Origin: Chlamydiia bacterium
GTDB taxonomy: Bacteria > Chlamydiota > Chlamydiia > Chlamydiales > Simkaniaceae
Assembly: GCA_022601645.1 (NCBI GenBank)
Contig: JAJACH010000002.1
Coordinates: 388,331-445,695, forward strand
Length of the DNA: 57,365 nucleotides
Reading direction: 5' to 3'
The position numbers and the translations under genes were made by a program. Positions 26,525 through 35,438 of this stretch are shown in pieces; position 1 is the stretch's first letter, and each line of letters begins with the position of its first letter. The notes beneath the pieces are model-generated. The model did no database searches. It saw only the letters and a list, made by a program, of their open reading frames with translations, and was not told the DNA's origin.

Positions 26525-28098
26525 TCTACGTTGTTCTCGCGCTTGCGTTAATGTCCATTAAGTCACTCTATCCCCTAGCTGCTGTGTTTGGTTTAGCGCT
26601 GTTTTGGATTGGTATAGACAAATTGCCACGTAAACGCCTCGCAAGTTTTGCATTCTTTGCCACTGTACAGGGGCTTGAGCATGAGTGGTTGCTCCGTTTT
26701 GACTACCACGGCGTCTATATTTTCTTTGTCTATCTCCTTATCTTGGTTCTGACAGCACTTCCTTTTGCGCTCATGCCCTTGAGCCCGAAAAAGTCAGTAA
26801 AGGGCGCTTTGGCACTAGCGGGTTATTGGACGCTCATGGAGTATATCCTTCAGAGCAAGGTAGGTTGTGGTTTTAGTTTGAATGAACTGGGCCTGCTCTT
26901 TGGTAGAAATAGTGCCAGTGCACAGCTCGCCTCGGTGATCGGTGTCCTAGGACTAAGTTTTTATTTCATGTTTACCAATCTAATTTGTTATGGAAGGCGC
27001 CACTTTGGACTTTTGGTTGGTTTAGCTTTTTTCCCCTATCTCTACGGCGTTGTAAATACTTTGGTCGTTGAAAAAGGAATGGAGAGAGGAGGCAATGCGC
27101 GCGTTGCACTTATACAAACAGGGCTACGTGCTGAGCAAAAGCGTCCAGTTGGGCCCATTGGATCATTTGTGTCTCCCTACGAGCAGTGGGCAGCAATCAT
27201 GATGTATTTAAAACCTCATGCAAAGGTAGATTTGATCGTTTTGCCAGAAGTTACCGTCCCTTATGGCGCCCACCGTAAAGTTTTTGCTTATGACCAGGTA
27301 TGCAAAATTTGGCATGCCGTTTTCCGGAAGATTCCATCAAAAGAGTTACTCAAAGAGCCGTATGCACATGAAGTTGATGGGAGTTATTACGTATCCAATG
27401 CCTTTTTTGCCAAAGCTTTAGCCGACGAATTTAATGCAGAGGTGGTCGCAGGATTTGTTGATGGAGATTACAATGCTGCATTCCATTTTGAGCCCAAGAC
27501 GCTTTTGTTTAGCCGGTATGAAAAACAAGTCCTTATGCCAATGGCAGAAATTCTGCCCTTGGAATGGCTTCGTCCCATCACAGAAAGATATGGCGTTGGA
27601 GGGTTCTTAAAGCCAGGTCAAGGCCCGAAGCTTTTTTCCTCAAAATATCACTTGGCGCCATCGATTTGTTATGAAGAGATGCTTTCTCATATCATGCATA
27701 AAGGGAGGGAACTTGGGGGGCGCCTTTTCGTTAATTTAACAAATGATGTGTGGTACCCAAATTCGTCACTCCCAAGAAAGCATTTTGCACAAGCGAGGAT
27801 GCGCGCGATTGAAAATGGAGTGCCGCTTGTACGCTCATGCAACACAGGAGTCACAACAGCCGTTGATTCGCTAGGCCGATCGAGACATTTTTTCCAAAAT
27901 ATTGAGTGGGATCGCGGCGCCCTTGTAATCGACCTTCCCCTCTATACCTATCGCCCCCCATTTTCCCACTTTGGAGACGCATTTATGATCGCTTTTTCCA
28001 TTTTGTGCTTGATCAATTATTCTAACCTAGGAATAATTCTACGAAATAAGAAATACCAACTTGCACGTTGGACTCATCCACCAAAGAATATGAGGTGA
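26521..28098 (+). CDS. lnt: Apolipoprotein N-acyltransferase
   Basis: 525 residues: N-terminal membrane helices, a carbon-nitrogen hydrolase domain, and a last helix near residue 485. The Glu-Lys-Cys triad is visible as L-P-E-V-T-V-P, R-Y-E-K-Q-V and P-S-I-C-Y-E-E. The enzyme adds the third acyl chain to outer-membrane lipoproteins in the inner membrane. It starts at TTG, with GGGAGGA just upstream, within the stop codon of the DoxX gene. It ends in a TGATG junction with lpxC. Same order as C. trachomatis CT534-CT533. Confidence 0.94.
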   Translation: MIYVVLALALMSIKSLYPLAAVFGLALFWIGIDKLPRKRLASFAFFATVQGLEHEWLLRFDYHGVYIFFVYLLILVLTALPFALMPLSPKKSVKGALALAGYWTLMEYILQSKVGCGFSLNELGLLFGRNSASAQLASVIGVLGLSFYFMFTNLICYGRRHFGLLVGLAFFPYLYGVVNTLVVEKGMERGGNARVALIQTGLRAEQKRPVGPIGSFVSPYEQWAAIMMYLKPHAKVDLIVLPEVTVPYGAHRKVFAYDQVCKIWHAVFRKIPSKELLKEPYAHEVDGSYYVSNAFFAKALADEFNAEVVAGFVDGDYNAAFHFEPKTLLFSRYEKQVLMPMAEILPLEWLRPITERYGVGGFLKPGQGPKLFSSKYHLAPSICYEEMLSHIMHKGRELGGRLFVNLTNDVWYPNSSLPRKHFAQARMRAIENGVPLVRSCNTGVTTAVDSLGRSRHFFQNIEWDRGALVIDLPLYTYRPPFSHFGDAFMIAFSILCLINYSNLGIILRNKKYQLARWTHPPKNMR

Positions 28099-29051
28099 TG
28101 GAGCCAGTTTTTACAGCAGAGTTGGACGAACTGAGAGACCCACTGGAAGTGCACATGCTAGATGCGCATGAACTCTCGTCATCGAGAGAAAAGCAGCGAA
28201 CCATTGAGAAAAGTGTGTCACTCTCTGGTATAGGACTCTTTACCGGGGTTCGTTCGCGAGTTACACTACATCCCGCCCCAGAGGGGACGGGAATTCAATT
28301 TCTTCGGGCCGACCTAGCCGGAAACCCACGGTTGCCTGCGCTCGTCGAAAACGTCATCGGCACGCCCCGTTGCACCATTTTGGGCAACGACAAGTGTTCG
28401 GTTCAGACAGTAGAGCATATTTTGGCTGCCTTAAAAGCCTTTGAGCTCGACAACGTGATCATAGAAATTGATGGCCCGGAAATCCCGAGCATGGACGGAA
28501 GCGCCCAAGAATTTGTGCAAATCATCGAAGATGCTGGCTCCGCCGTCTTGGATTCCACTAAAGAAGTATATCGTCTTCACGATCCAATTTTTTGGTCGAA
28601 AGGCGACGTCCATTTAGTCGCACTTCCCTCAGAAGAGTTTCGCATTAGCTATACACTGAGCTACCCCAATTCAGAACTCTTAAAGTCACAATTTTACTCA
28701 GCCGCAATCAACGACGAAGTCTTTAAAGAAGAAATCGCGCCAGCACGAACGTTCTCTCTTTACGAAGAGATCGTTCCCTTAATCGAAAAGGGGAGCATCA
28801 AAGGTGGAAACTTAGAGAACGCCGTCTTGATTAAAAATGATGCCGTATTAAACCCCGATGGCGTAAGATATCCCGACGAGATGGCAAGGCATAAGATCCT
28901 TGATCTAATCGGCGACCTATCGCTTGTTGGACAGTCAATTCTAGCCCACGTGATAGCCATCCGCTCTGGCCACTTTTCGAACACATCGCTTGCCAGAGAA
29001 CTTGTGAATTACATCAAACGGAACCAGACAAAGCAAACATGTACGACATAA
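28098..29051 (+). CDS. lpxC: UDP-3-O-acyl-N-acetylglucosamine deacetylase
   Basis: Catalyses the first committed step of lipid A synthesis. Zinc ligands are visible in Q-T-V-E-H-I-L-A-A-L, and in the C-terminal part as R-H-K-I-L-D-L-I-G-D; the family start R-T-I-E-K-S-V-S-L-S-G-I-G-L is present. From ATG 28098 (sharing its A with the lnt stop) there are about 35 acidic residues before this start, an unusual extension. An ATG at 28155 would remove about half of it. It overlaps fabZ by 13 bases. Confidence 0.95.
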   Translation: MEPVFTAELDELRDPLEVHMLDAHELSSSREKQRTIEKSVSLSGIGLFTGVRSRVTLHPAPEGTGIQFLRADLAGNPRLPALVENVIGTPRCTILGNDKCSVQTVEHILAALKAFELDNVIIEIDGPEIPSMDGSAQEFVQIIEDAGSAVLDSTKEVYRLHDPIFWSKGDVHLVALPSEEFRISYTLSYPNSELLKSQFYSAAINDEVFKEEIAPARTFSLYEEIVPLIEKGSIKGGNLENAVLIKNDAVLNPDGVRYPDEMARHKILDLIGDLSLVGQSILAHVIAIRSGHFSNTSLARELVNYIKRNQTKQTCTT

Positions 29052-29470
29052 ACGACATCAAAAAAATCTTACCGCACCGCTATCCATTTCTACTCGTAGA
29101 CAAAGTTATAGAGATCGACTTGGAAAACAACAGCATCGTTGGTCAAAAAAACGTCACCTCAAATGAGCCGTTTTTTCAGGGTCATTTCCCCCAAAGTCCC
29201 ATTATGCCAGGTGTTCTTATCCTAGAGGCAATGGCACAAGCGGGTGGTATACTCATTCATGAAAAAGGATTTAGAGATAATATTGCTTTCCTCCTGACAG
29301 TCAATAATGCCAAATTCAGACGTCCCGTTGTTCCAGGAGATGTGCTCATGTTGCACGTTGAAGGAGCGCACTTAAATCAAAAAGGCGGAAGAGTCAAAGC
29401 AAAAGGCATGGTTGATGGAAAACTCGTTGCGCAAGCTGAGATTGCCTTCGTTTTAGGAGGAGTTAGTTAG
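29039..29470 (+). CDS. fabZ: (3R)-hydroxyacyl-ACP dehydratase
   Basis: 143 residues, hot-dog fold. The active-site segment reads G-H-F-P-Q-S-P-I-M-P-G-V, with His and, further on, E-A-M-A-Q-A. It dehydrates 3-hydroxyacyl-ACP in fatty-acid elongation and competes with LpxA for the same substrate. Location between lpxC and lpxA with overlapping coding is the conserved lipid A operon arrangement. Confidence 0.97.
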   Translation: MYDINDIKKILPHRYPFLLVDKVIEIDLENNSIVGQKNVTSNEPFFQGHFPQSPIMPGVLILEAMAQAGGILIHEKGFRDNIAFLLTVNNAKFRRPVVPGDVLMLHVEGAHLNQKGGRVKAKGMVDGKLVAQAEIAFVLGGVS

Positions 29471-29473
29471 TCT

Positions 29474-30313
29474 ATGCTACTTAAAGAGACATTTATTCAC
29501 CCCATGGCGTGCGTTGAAGACGGAGCAATCATCGGTCAAGGGGTTACCATAGAAGCGTTTGTCACAGTTAAGAAAACCGTTACCATTGGCGATGGAGTTA
29601 CCCTAAAATCTCATGCTTACATCGATGGAAATACAGAAATAGGAGATCACACTGTGATCTTTCCCGGTGCAAGTATCGGAACGCAAACGCAAGATCTCAA
29701 ATTTCAAGGTGAAACCACCTACGTCAAAATTGGTAAACATTGCAATATTCGCGAATATGTAACGATCAACTCATCAAGCGAAGAAGGGTCAATCGTTTCT
29801 ATCGGTGACCACTGCCACATCATGGCTTATTGTCACATCGCGCACCACTGCACACTCGGGAAGAACGTCATAATGGCTAACGCAGCGATGCTTTCAGGTC
29901 ACGTCGAAGTTGGCGATTATGCGCGCATCGGCGGGATGACTCCTGTTCACCAGCACGTTCGTATCGGCACCCATGCTATGGTTGGTGGCTTCTCAAGAGT
30001 CCCACACGACATCCCTCCTTTCACCTTAGGAGGTGGCATTCCCTACAAAATGGGCGGGTTAAACCTCATCGGCCTTAAGCGACACAAAATTTCCCTAGAT
30101 ATTCGCCGCGACCTTACAAAAGCCTTTAAGTTAACCTACCGCTCTAACCTACCCCTACACGAAGCCATCGCTCAGCTAGAAAGTCAATTAGGGGACAGCG
30201 AAGCAGTTCGTCATTGGATTGATTTTGCTAAAGCCTCCAAACGAGGGTTAATTTGTCTGCATGGCATCGCTCATGATCAAACCGAATACACCGAAGATCA
30301 GCTCGAAAAATGA
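29474..30313 (+). CDS. lpxA: UDP-N-acetylglucosamine O-acyltransferase
   Basis: 279 residues. A left-handed beta-helix of hexapeptide repeats ([IV]-G-x-x-x-x) fills residues 10-190 and a helical C-terminal domain follows. The catalytic His is in A-Y-C-H-I-A-H-H-C. It starts lipid A synthesis by transferring the 3-hydroxyacyl chain to UDP-GlcNAc. It overlaps fmt by 4 bases. Confidence 0.97.
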   Translation: MLLKETFIHPMACVEDGAIIGQGVTIEAFVTVKKTVTIGDGVTLKSHAYIDGNTEIGDHTVIFPGASIGTQTQDLKFQGETTYVKIGKHCNIREYVTINSSSEEGSIVSIGDHCHIMAYCHIAHHCTLGKNVIMANAAMLSGHVEVGDYARIGGMTPVHQHVRIGTHAMVGGFSRVPHDIPPFTLGGGIPYKMGGLNLIGLKRHKISLDIRRDLTKAFKLTYRSNLPLHEAIAQLESQLGDSEAVRHWIDFAKASKRGLICLHGIAHDQTEYTEDQLEK

Positions 30314-31218
30314 GAATTCTCTTTTTTGGCACCCCGCAATTTTCAGCGCACATCTACGAATATCTAGTCAAAGAGGGGTGTGAGATTGCAGCTGTCGTCA
30401 CAAAACCCGATAAACCTCGTGGCCGTTCCTCAAAACTTCAGCCCCCCGCCTTAAAGACCGTTGCCGAGTGTCCCGTTTTGCAGCCAGAAAAAGCCTCCAC
30501 ACCCGAATTTGAAAAAACACTCAAAGAATTTAACGCCGACCTCTTCGTTGTTGTGGCCTACGGTGAAATCCTCAAGCAAAATATCTTAGATATCCCTAAA
30601 AAAGGGTGTATCAACATTCACGCATCGCTCCTTCCAAAGCTACGAGGGGCAGCCCCCATCCAGCAGGCCATTATCGATGGCGAAAAAGTGACAGGCATCA
30701 CCATCATTGACATGGTTTTAAAAATGGATGCTGGCGATATCCTGGAAATGGCATCTTTGCCTATTTCGGACACAATGACAGGTGGAGAGTTGACAGAAGC
30801 GTTAATGGACTTAGCTTGCGGAACAGTCAAAAAAGCCATTGATGCAATCGCCGATGGAACTGTCAAACGAGTTCCCCAAGACCATCAAGAAGCCACCTTT
30901 GTAAAAAAAATTACAACTAAGATGTGCGAGCTCGACTTTGAGAAGTCAGCCACAGATCTACACAACCTAGTGCGGGGTCTAAATCCTCGTCCAGGAGCCT
31001 ATTGCATCTATCGAGGAAAGCGCTTTAAAGTCTTAGAAACCAAAGTAGTAGATGCCGATTCTACCCCAGGCGAGTTAGTTGCTTTTGATAAGACAGGTTT
31101 TATCATTGGATGTGGTGTAAACAGCCTTCAAATCCTCAAGTTACAGCCCGAAGGAAAGAAGCAGATGGACGCTTCTGCATATATTTTGGGAAATCCCTTT
31201 ACTTTAACGAAATCTTAA
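30310..31218 (+). CDS. fmt: Methionyl-tRNA formyltransferase
   Basis: 302 residues. The formyltransferase core contains N-I-H-A-S-L-L-P-K-L-R-G-A-A-P-I-Q and the catalytic Asp in M-D-A-G-D-I. The C-terminal domain binds tRNA. It formylates initiator Met-tRNA. It closes the lipid A operon and, as in C. trachomatis (CT530), precedes the Cap1/CT529 locus. Confidence 0.97.
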   Translation: MRILFFGTPQFSAHIYEYLVKEGCEIAAVVTKPDKPRGRSSKLQPPALKTVAECPVLQPEKASTPEFEKTLKEFNADLFVVVAYGEILKQNILDIPKKGCINIHASLLPKLRGAAPIQQAIIDGEKVTGITIIDMVLKMDAGDILEMASLPISDTMTGGELTEALMDLACGTVKKAIDAIADGTVKRVPQDHQEATFVKKITTKMCELDFEKSATDLHNLVRGLNPRPGAYCIYRGKRFKVLETKVVDADSTPGELVAFDKTGFIIGCGVNSLQILKLQPEGKKQMDASAYILGNPFTLTKS

Positions 31219-31255
31219 TTTAATCTTCGCTACTTATTTTCATCAAGGAGATAGT

Positions 31256-31861
31256 ATGACTATACCGTTAGCAGAGCAATCAGAGGTGCGTAGATTAGTT
31301 GGTGGTCAAAATGGCGAACATGGCTTAGTCGCATTTGGTCTAGGCAACCTAGGTGGTTGGCACCAGATCGCAACTGGGCGAGAAAATATTTTACCTGTAG
31401 CTACAGACGTGTTTTGGGCTATGGACGCAACAAGCACTGCTTTTGTTGTTAAAGATCGTATGTTCACATTATTAGGTGAAATGACGTTTGAAAACGCGAG
31501 AAATCTTGCAGCAGAAGTGGGGAATTTAGCTCACCAGACCTTCATGGCGATCCAGTTCTTTGTTCAAACAAAAATTGTTCAAATCGGTGACTGGGCTAAA
31601 ACATTTGATACAGTGGCTAATGTTGGGCAAATCACTCATGCTGCAAATAATATGTTTAACAACTATCATTCACGCCCAGCAGCAGATGCTAATGATGAAA
31701 CAGGAACAACACGTTCAAATGCGAACTTCGTGGTCGACGGTACAAGAATTGCCCTGTCAGGTTACTTCCTAAGTGGTGGAACAGACCCAGTAGCTATTCA
31801 GAGTTTACTAACCGCTCTTTGGGGTTCACTCATGTATAGTTATCACGTTCATCAAAACTAA
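31256..31861 (+). CDS. Hypothetical protein in the Cap1 locus, 201 aa
   Basis: No family recognised. AAGGAG lies six bases before the ATG. It has no signal peptide and is Ala/Asn/Gly-rich with amphipathic segments (e.g. T-F-M-A-I-Q-F-F-V-Q). A central hydrophilic loop contains A-D-A-N-D-E-T-G-T-T, and the end is hydrophobic near L-L-T-A-L-W-G-S-L-M. It is the first of four genes between fmt and rplC, the position of Cap1/CT529 in C. trachomatis. A membrane or secreted protein is possible; not proven. Confidence 0.7.
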   Translation: MTIPLAEQSEVRRLVGGQNGEHGLVAFGLGNLGGWHQIATGRENILPVATDVFWAMDATSTAFVVKDRMFTLLGEMTFENARNLAAEVGNLAHQTFMAIQFFVQTKIVQIGDWAKTFDTVANVGQITHAANNMFNNYHSRPAADANDETGTTRSNANFVVDGTRIALSGYFLSGGTDPVAIQSLLTALWGSLMYSYHVHQN

Positions 31862-31899
31862 TTAAGCCCCCGCAAGGAGGGGTAAGGAGATATAATAAT

Positions 31900-32499
31900 A
31901 TGGTAGATTTCTTAACATATTCAAGAGACTTAATGGCGAATGAGCAGATGACTGTTGCAAAGTCACTTCTTGTCGCTGGAAGTTACGCAAAACTACACGG
32001 GTATGATGATGGGGGCGCGGAAGATGCTCTAGGTCATGTCGTAGGATGGGAACATACTGCTAAAGTCCTCCCTAAGTTGATCGCTTTTTGGAATGCGCCT
32101 TCTCCACAAACTTTTAGTGCAGCCGTCGAAAAGCTTTCCAAGTCAGCTAAATGGATTGGTACCGTATCTGACACGATGTCTAGCTTCATGAATGAAATAA
32201 AAATTACCGCGCAAGTTGCATCGATTTCAACTAACTTTATGAAAGGAGTCGATGAGCTTTGGAATCTACATGCTCGTGTGACTGAAGCACCTGTAGATGA
32301 CAGCCAATGGATGCGAATTTCGCATGCAGTGACAGAGGCGACAATGCGCTTTTTCACTGTTGTCTGTAATTGCTTTAAGATCGCAGCCTCCGTTTTTGGT
32401 CAGGTGTTAAATAAAGAAGCCGTACTTCTAACAAGTGCCGCAGCGCTTACTGCGCGATTTGCAAGCTTCACCTTTGAGCACGAATTGGCTGCGGTCTAG
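31900..32499 (+). CDS. Cap1-locus paralogue A, 199 aa
   Basis: Residues 7-83 match residues 8-84 of the gene at 33101 without gaps: about 30 of 77 positions are identical by eye, including G-x-Y-A-K-L, D-D-x-G, V-x-G-x-x-H and L-P-K-x-I. A hydrophobic C-terminal half (about residues 147-185) could insert in a membrane. It has no signal peptide. The leader has AAGGAGATATAATAAT before the ATG; upstream a ccccc...gggg hairpin may act as an intercistronic processing or attenuation site. Inclusion-membrane-type or secreted protein inferred from location only. Confidence 0.72.
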   Translation: MVDFLTYSRDLMANEQMTVAKSLLVAGSYAKLHGYDDGGAEDALGHVVGWEHTAKVLPKLIAFWNAPSPQTFSAAVEKLSKSAKWIGTVSDTMSSFMNEIKITAQVASISTNFMKGVDELWNLHARVTEAPVDDSQWMRISHAVTEATMRFFTVVCNCFKIAASVFGQVLNKEAVLLTSAAALTARFASFTFEHELAAV

Positions 32500-32507
32500 G
32501 ATTTATA

Positions 32508-33026
32508 ATGAGCGCAATCCCAGCTGATGCTTCACGTTTTATGCAAACAGGTATGGCGGGAAGTTGGGGTTTATGTTCATGCATAAGCCTTCGGGCAATT
32601 TATAATAAATATGTTAACGGCGCAGAGCAAACGCGTAATTTGACCGATGTTCGACGCCGTTACCCCGTTTTAGCATTTATATCAAGTGTTGCTCACACCT
32701 TAGAGTGGACCCTTTTAGCTTATCCCATCCTCGTTCCAATTGCTCATGGGCTTACTCTTGGTATGTACGTGCACGGTTATCTAGATACAACTGACCGCCG
32801 ACTTGAGGAGTCAGAGTACGAGGACCTCACTTACCTTGCCTCCTTTTCAAATATCTGTATGATAGCTTACTCAGTCCTAAAAATTGGGGCGTATTTTACA
32901 GGGTCGCCAGTACCAATGATTGGTTGGGGAATACCTTATGTTTTCTCTTATGTTGGGAGTCATTTATACAGTGAATTTGAAACGCTATTCCAAAGGGTTC
33001 GCCCCGAGCCCTCCGCTTCGTCGTGA
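32508..33026 (+). CDS. Cap1-locus hydrophobic protein, 172 aa
   Basis: Four hydrophobic stretches: about residues 15-30, 54-85 as a two-lobed block containing L-L-A-Y-P-I-L-V-P-I-A-H-G, 110-130 and 138-150. Between them are charged loops (D-R-R-L-E-E-S-E-Y-E-D). The two-lobed block resembles inclusion-membrane (Inc) proteins but could also be an ordinary polytopic protein. It follows paralogue A after 8 bases and belongs to the same transcript. Confidence 0.72.
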   Translation: MSAIPADASRFMQTGMAGSWGLCSCISLRAIYNKYVNGAEQTRNLTDVRRRYPVLAFISSVAHTLEWTLLAYPILVPIAHGLTLGMYVHGYLDTTDRRLEESEYEDLTYLASFSNICMIAYSVLKIGAYFTGSPVPMIGWGIPYVFSYVGSHLYSEFETLFQRVRPEPSASS

Positions 33027-33099
33027 AGCCTTCATCATCACTATTTTTTATCTCATTCCGGTTCTGTTAGCCTTAATTGCTTTAGTAAAGAATTGGTAG
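32971..33099 (+). CDS. Possible 42-residue single-helix membrane protein
   Basis: It starts at GTG 32971 with GGGAG about 11 bases upstream and overlaps the end of the previous gene by 56 bases in another frame. It has a basic N-terminal half (K-R, R-R) followed by one hydrophobic helix (F-Y-L-I-P-V-L-L-A-L-I-A-L-V) and ends K-N-W. It stops two bases before the next gene. Only composition and context support it. Confidence 0.35.
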   Translation: MNLKRYSKGFAPSPPLRREAFIITIFYLIPVLLALIALVKNW

Positions 33100-33103
33100 C
33101 TTG

Positions 33104-33685
33104 ATGGTAGCCTACATTAACTTTGGAAATCATCTTTGTGCGCATGAAGAAACCCTTCTTGTTAGAACACTTCACACAGGTGGGTGCTATGCAAAATTAT
33201 TGACAGGGGATGATCAGGGCGTTAAAAACGCGATGTCTCATGTTTTAGGCTATGGGCACTTAGTGAAGCTCTTGCCAAAATCAATAAAACTTTACAATTC
33301 CCCTCAATTATCAACGCTAAATTCGTTTGTGTTCTCACTTTCAAAGACCGTTTTATGGGGCAGTCAATTTTTTGTTGTTCTTGCAGCTTCAACTAAGGGT
33401 CTTCTAAGAAATGCTATCAATCTGTCCTTGATTATTTCATCCCTTAGAAGTCTGGTAAATTTAGTAAGCAATTTTCCTTCAGAAAGCCCCTTTGAAAATC
33501 GACTTGCCTTACAGCATTATATTGACATTTTTAGAAAAACTGCTGTGTTTGTACGGTCAACTATTTCTTTGGTGGGACGTTTAGCAGCCGTTAGTCCCGA
33601 TCCATGGTTACAATTAATTCTTGGGACCATTAGTATAATGGGGCAATATTCTAGCATTAGTATGCAAGGCCGTTCTTGGCTCTGA
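33104..33685 (+). CDS. Cap1-locus paralogue B, 193 aa
   Basis: Paralogue of the gene at 31900 (see that entry for the shared N-terminal domain). It differs afterwards: residues 85-125 and 145-190 are hydrophobic, with little hydrophilic sequence at the end. ATG 33104 is chosen; TTG 33101 is directly upstream. Its weak ribosome-binding site suggests coupling to upstream translation. The pair suggests local duplication within the cluster. Confidence 0.7.
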   Translation: MVAYINFGNHLCAHEETLLVRTLHTGGCYAKLLTGDDQGVKNAMSHVLGYGHLVKLLPKSIKLYNSPQLSTLNSFVFSLSKTVLWGSQFFVVLAASTKGLLRNAINLSLIISSLRSLVNLVSNFPSESPFENRLALQHYIDIFRKTAVFVRSTISLVGRLAAVSPDPWLQLILGTISIMGQYSSISMQGRSWL

Positions 33686-33800
33686 ATACACAAACCAAGC
33701 TTAGAAAAAAATAAGACGGGATGGTTGCTAAATTTTGATTGTGGCAAAACGTGCAGTTTGCTATGCTATTTGCTATCAACAATGATAAAGGTTTTCTTTT

Positions 33801-34451
33801 ATGCGACAAAAGTCAATGAAGTTAATGGGTCGAAAGCAAGGCATGACCCGTATATTCGATGAACATGGATTCTTAATCCCTTGCACAGTAATCTCAATCG
33901 AGCCAAACGTTGTGGTTCAAAAGAAAACCGTTGAAAATGACGGCTACGAAGCCTATCAGATGGGTTTTGATAAGGTCGCAGATTCAAAAAAACGCAATGT
34001 GACAAAGCCATTAGTTGGCCACTACGCCAAATCAAAAGTTGAGCCAAGAAAGCATCTACAAGAAGCTGATTGCCTCGACGAATTTGAAGTTGGACAAGAA
34101 GTGGGTGTTGAATACTTTGAAGGCGTCAAGTTTTTAGACGCCACAGCCCAATCTAAAGGAAAGGGTTTCCAAGGTGTGATGAAAAGGCACAACTTCTCTG
34201 GTGGTCCAGCAGCGCACGGATCTGGATTTCATAGACATGCCGGGTCAACCGGAATGCGCTCTACTCCAGGTCGTACGCTACAAGGACACAAAATGCCTGG
34301 TCAAATGGGTAACAAAAAAGTCACAACTGAAGGCTTAGAAATCATCAAGATTGATGTAGAAAAACAGGTTGTTCTCGTAAGAGGATCGGTACCTGGTGGA
34401 AAAAATGGACTAGTGAGTCTCCGAAAAGCACTCAAAAAAGAAGGAAAGTAA
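33801..34451 (+). CDS. rplC: 50S ribosomal protein L3
   Basis: 216 residues. Contains the family signature from F-S-G-G-P-A-A-H-G-S to P-G-Q-M-G-N. It opens the cluster because rpsJ is not in front, as in Chlamydia. Upstream (33686-33800) a weak promoter, TTGTGG-17-TATGCT, may drive the operon. Confidence 0.98.
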   Translation: MRQKSMKLMGRKQGMTRIFDEHGFLIPCTVISIEPNVVVQKKTVENDGYEAYQMGFDKVADSKKRNVTKPLVGHYAKSKVEPRKHLQEADCLDEFEVGQEVGVEYFEGVKFLDATAQSKGKGFQGVMKRHNFSGGPAAHGSGFHRHAGSTGMRSTPGRTLQGHKMPGQMGNKKVTTEGLEIIKIDVEKQVVLVRGSVPGGKNGLVSLRKALKKEGK

Positions 34452-34454
34452 ACC

Positions 34455-35102
34455 GTGACCGGACTAAAGAAATACGACATTCATGGGAAGGAACTTGAAG
34501 AAGTCAAAGTAGATATCAAGCTATATGACTCAGAAGTTAATCCCCAAATGGCAAAAGACTATGTGACAGCATTGCTCGCTAACAAACGCCAATGGAGCGC
34601 GAATAGCAAGGGGCGCAGCGAAATTAATCACTCAACAAAGAAGCCTCACCCTCAAAAAGGAACAGGAAGAGCCCGTCAAGGTAGTCTCTCCGTTTCTCAA
34701 TATAAAGGTGGTGCTGCAGTACACGGGCCGAAACCAAAATTCGATCAACATGTGCGCATCAACAGAAAAGAAAAGCAAAGACTCATCAGACACTTAATCG
34801 CTGAAAAAATGAAGTCTGGAGACCTTAAGCTTCTAAAGCTTGGTTCTTTTAAAGAACCCAAGACAAAGACAGTTGGAGCATTCCTTAAAGCATTGAACAT
34901 CGAAGGTAAAAAAGTACTGTTCCTTGGTAAAGTAGGCGAAGAGCAAAGCGAAATGCTAGTTAAGTCAGCCAGAAATATCCCAGGATGTAACTTCATTCCT
35001 CCATCAAGCCTGAATGGATACGACATTATGAATAACCAACACATGATTGTGATTGACTCAGTTTTCGATGAGTTTCAAACAGTTCTAGGAGGCAAAAAGT
35101 GA
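34455..35102 (+). CDS. rplD: 50S ribosomal protein L4
   Basis: 215 residues, GTG start. The long basic loop around K-P-H-P-Q-K-G-T-G-R-A-R-Q-G is the L4 hallmark that reaches into the exit tunnel. Overlaps rplW by 4 bases. Confidence 0.97.
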   Translation: MTGLKKYDIHGKELEEVKVDIKLYDSEVNPQMAKDYVTALLANKRQWSANSKGRSEINHSTKKPHPQKGTGRARQGSLSVSQYKGGAAVHGPKPKFDQHVRINRKEKQRLIRHLIAEKMKSGDLKLLKLGSFKEPKTKTVGAFLKALNIEGKKVLFLGKVGEEQSEMLVKSARNIPGCNFIPPSSLNGYDIMNNQHMIVIDSVFDEFQTVLGGKK

Positions 35103-35434
35103 AAAAGAGCCCCTATCAAATTGTAAAATCAAGATATGTTACTGAAAAATCAACTGTTCTAGAAGGGTTGAAAGACGCAGTATCAAATAAATGTCTGGCT
35201 AAATGCCAATCACCGAAATATGTCTTTTTGGTCGACCGCGATGCGAATAAAATTGAAATCGCAAAAGCTCTTGAAGAAATCTATCAAGCAAAGAGCATCA
35301 AGGTCAAAAAAGTAAATACTCTCAATGTCAAGCGCAAGAAACGACGCGTTCGTGGAAAGCAAGGTTACAAGAGCGGATTTAAAAAAGCCGTTGTAACTCT
35401 AGAAGCTGGCGATAACATCGACGAGGGGGTATAA
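35099..35434 (+). CDS. rplW: 50S ribosomal protein L23
   Basis: 111 residues, GTG start within the rplD stop. Y-V-T-E-K-S and [15 protein letters not shown] match L23, which docks trigger factor at the exit site. Residues 22-38 form a loop with C-L-A-K-C that is not typical of the family. Confidence 0.95.
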   Translation: MKKSPYQIVKSRYVTEKSTVLEGLKDAVSNKCLAKCQSPKYVFLVDRDANKIEIAKALEEIYQAKSIKVKKVNTLNVKRKKRRVRGKQGYKSGFKKAVVTLEAGDNIDEGV

Positions 35435-35438
35435 GCAA

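Noticed and set aside
31862..31899. TATAAT in the leader of the gene at 31900 as an internal promoter
   Set aside because: It sits directly between the ribosome-binding site and the ATG, so transcripts starting after it would lack a proper leader; the match is probably chance.
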